From Acidobacteriaceae bacterium (GTDB lineage Bacteria; Acidobacteriota; Terriglobia; Terriglobales; Acidobacteriaceae): 6,989 bases of DNA. The stretch is from the NCBI GenBank assembly GCA_003156235.1, contig PMGP01000435.1, positions 1,194 through 8,182 on the forward strand, in the 5' to 3' direction. Within the stretch, counting starts at the first letter, position 1, and each line of letters opens with the position of its first letter. The notes beneath the pieces are model-generated. The model worked only from the letters and a program-made list of their open reading frames with translations. It ran no database searches and was not told the DNA's origin. The position numbers and the translations under genes are program-made. This document shows, in pieces, positions 5,891 through 6,989 of this stretch.

Positions 5891-6070
5891 TTTGATCGCA
5901 TCAATGACTTAATCAGATGTTCCCTAAGGAAAAAATTCCAAGGTCTCACCGGCTTGCTCACGCCGCATACAACAGTACTATAGCCATCGGTTGAGCGTGC
6001 AAGAACATTAGCAAAATCATTAAAAATTAAAACACTCCCTTCCAATCTGAATTACTCCGCTCCAGCATTT

Positions 6071-6097
6071 CGCATATGGAACCGCATATCTGGAACC
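6071..6097. repeat. Short tandem direct repeat CGCATAT-GGAACC
   Basis: CGCATATGGAACC (6071-6083) is followed at once by CGCATATCTGGAACC (6083-6097), spaced 12 bp start to start and differing by a CT insertion. It lies in the AT-rich gap 5928-6132, which shows no gene, about 45 bp upstream of the promoter of the TIG-domain gene. It may be a pair of protein-binding half sites. Confidence 0.35.
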
Positions 6098-6132
6098 ACG
6101 AAGAGATCAGACCAAAGTAACCTTTTGAACCC

Positions 6133-6146
6133 CGTCAATATTGACG
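6133..6146. promoter_or_regulatory. Perfect 14-bp palindrome, candidate operator
   Basis: CGTCAATATTGACG is a perfect palindrome without a spacer. Its right half is the -35 box TTGACG of the putative promoter for the gene at 6198. A dimeric repressor bound here would block RNA polymerase. No regulator gene is visible in the window. Confidence 0.45.
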
Positions 6147-6170
6147 ATTTCCTAATCAAGGCAGTTTAGT
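6141..6170 (+). promoter_or_regulatory. Putative promoter of the TIG-domain protein gene
   Basis: TTGACG (6141-6146, 5 of 6 to consensus) and TTTAGT (6165-6170, 4 of 6) are separated by 18 bp. Expected start of transcription is near 6177, giving a 5' leader of about 21 nt that contains the ribosome site AGGGAG at 6186-6191. Confidence 0.5.
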
Positions 6171-6185
6171 GCACTGCTGCCCTTT

Positions 6186-6191
6186 AGGGAG
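6186..6191 (+). promoter_or_regulatory. Ribosome binding site for a TTG start
   Basis: AGGGAG is followed by 6 nt (TTTCAA) and TTG at 6198. It decides the start: the next in-frame ATG at 6252 has no ribosome site and would cut off the basic N-terminus of the signal peptide. Confidence 0.7.
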
Positions 6192-6197
6192 TTTCAA

Positions 6198-6989
6198 TTG
6201 TCTAGCGCGCGTTCATTCCTGCGGTGGTTGACCGTTATCATACCTATAATCATGGCTTTAGTTTGGGCGCAAGCTGCGTTGGCAGCGGCCCCAACGCTCT
6301 TCAGCCTGAGTCCGAGTTCAGTCGCTTCCGGCAACCCCGCCTTTACGCTGACCATCTATGGAATAGACTTCACGCCCGGCTCGACCGTGAAGTGGGGCGC
6401 AACCACGCTGTCAACGGCCTATACAAGCGACACGGGACTCACCGCGGTTGTCCCCGCCAACTTGATCACCAGAAAAGGCTTGGTCAGCATCACGGTAACC
6501 GCAGCCGGCGGAGTCTCATCCAGCGCAGCGTTTACCATCATTTCGCCGCCGCGCACCGTCTCCGGCCTGGGTCCGGCTGTGAACGAGGCCTCGGTTCCCG
6601 CCGGCCACGCCGCCGCCGCTCCCGCAACCAGCGTTACAGCGTCCAACGGCGTCTCGTCCCAGGCCGCGCTCGAAGTCAATCCGCGCTCGCCCGCCATCCC
6701 CGCGCCGGAGACGACCGATCAGAGTGCCGAGCAAAAGGCGCCCGCGGTTTCCCCCACCCCGGCAGACGCTGCCGCCGTCGCCTCGCCCCAGGACCCGCCC
6801 CCCATCAATCCGCCCTCATCCGCGACCAGCAGCGATAGTCCCGCTCCGTCGATGGCCGGCGGCATGGCCGCCTCGGCGTTCCCCAGCGCCGCCAACTTCA
6901 GGGTCAATGCGGTCAGCGGAGGCTCATACGGTGTTACATCATTAGGTGTCATTGCTCCCCCGCCTGACATCACCAGCCTGAGTCCCGCA
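6198..6989 (+). CDS. Secreted IPT/TIG-domain protein, N-terminal part, runs off the right edge
   Basis: 264 codons are open to the window end with no stop. The TTG start has a good ribosome site 6 nt upstream and gives a classic signal peptide: basic ARSFLRW, hydrophobic LTVIIPIIMALVWA, cleavage near ALA-AAP (about residue 29). Residues about 33-114 form an IPT/TIG immunoglobulin-like domain: PTLFSLSPSSVASGNPAFTL, then YGIDFTPGSTVKWGATTL, then LVSITVTAAGGVSSSAAFTI. Residues 120-161 look like a second TIG repeat lacking its core (VSGLGP, SVPAGHAA, then VTASNGVSSQAALEV). An Ala/Pro/Ser-rich linker follows (about 162-232), and PPDITSLSP at the end appears to begin another TIG domain. TIG domains act in surface adhesion or carbohydrate contact, so an exported cell-surface protein is likely; its partner and full length are unknown. 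A longer open frame in another register from 6224 is spurious. Confidence 0.8.
   Translation, partial: MSSARSFLRWLTVIIPIIMALVWAQAALAAAPTLFSLSPSSVASGNPAFTLTIYGIDFTPGSTVKWGATTLSTAYTSDTGLTAVVPANLITRKGLVSITVTAAGGVSSSAAFTIISPPRTVSGLGPAVNEASVPAGHAAAAPATSVTASNGVSSQAALEVNPRSPAIPAPETTDQSAEQKAPAVSPTPADAAAVASPQDPPPINPPSSATSSDSPAPSMAGGMAASAFPSAANFRVNAVSGGSYGVTSLGVIAPPPDITSLSPA

Larger units (their letters stand above)
5553..5927. mobile_element. MITE-like element bounded by imperfect terminal inverted repeats
   Basis: The left end TTAGGAAGCTCTGATTA (5553-5569) matches the reverse complement of 5910-5927 (TTAGGGAACATCTGATTA) at 15 of 18 positions with one gap. Both ends continue with TTGAT within a few bases. 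The element is about 375 bp, contains no transposase, and holds a strong hairpin and repeat copy B. Flanks are AT-rich and a TA target duplication is possible but not provable. It could be a non-autonomous transposon end pair or simply two repeat modules that share an end sequence. Confidence 0.4.

Noticed and set aside
5839..6045. 68-aa minus-strand open frame
   Set aside because: Its C-terminal half is repeat DNA (copy B and the inverted terminus). There is no ribosome site and no recognisable feature.
6224..6838. 204-aa open frame on the plus strand beginning MVDRYHTYNHG
   Set aside because: It is out of register with the TIG-domain gene. The sequence is Arg/His-rich without domain features and lacks a ribosome site; the overlapping frame from 6198 has a signal peptide and a known domain.

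Overview
The window is GC-rich bacterial chromosome, most likely from an acidobacterium (Acidobacteriota, Terriglobia-like). This is an inference from three things: a secreted Ala/Pro-rich protein with IPT/TIG-type domains, secreted proteins ending their signal peptides in AHA-QQ, and intergenic regions packed with REP-like hairpins of a style I associate with that phylum. No rRNA or other taxonomic marker is present. I see no tRNA, rRNA, CRISPR array, transposase gene or phage gene.

Layout. Positions 1-111 hold the last 36 codons of an acyl-CoA dehydrogenase that reads as glutaryl-CoA dehydrogenase. A 212-bp gap with three small REP-like hairpins follows. Positions 324-1613 (+) encode an exported metal-dependent amidohydrolase. 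The 354-bp gap after it holds a short repeat cluster and a 149-bp repeat unit (copy A, 1824-1972), whose right edge runs into the 3' end of the convergent NfeD gene. On the minus strand three genes lie head to tail: a TPR protein with an N-terminal TolB/FlgO-like domain (5480-3786), a small secreted protein of unknown function (3747-3370) and an NfeD-family membrane serine protease (3299-1968). The gaps between them are 38 bp and 70 bp, and the second gap contains a good hairpin plus T-run. Positions 5481-6197 hold a -10 box for the TPR gene, a strong 14-bp hairpin, a second unit of the same repeat (copy B), terminal inverted repeats suggesting a MITE-like element, and an AT-rich promoter region with a perfect 14-bp palindrome. 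From 6198 a TTG-started secreted TIG-domain protein runs off the right edge.

How the genes fit together. The minus-strand trio looks like an envelope/periplasm gene cluster transcribed from just upstream of 5480, with the hairpin before nfeD probably lowering or separating its expression. No stomatin/SPFH partner gene lies next to nfeD. The flanking plus-strand genes are functionally unrelated. There is no clear new defence, mobile or biosynthetic system. The most interesting material is the modular repeat architecture, the possible leaderless start of the TPR gene, and the palindrome over the -35 box of the TIG-protein gene.
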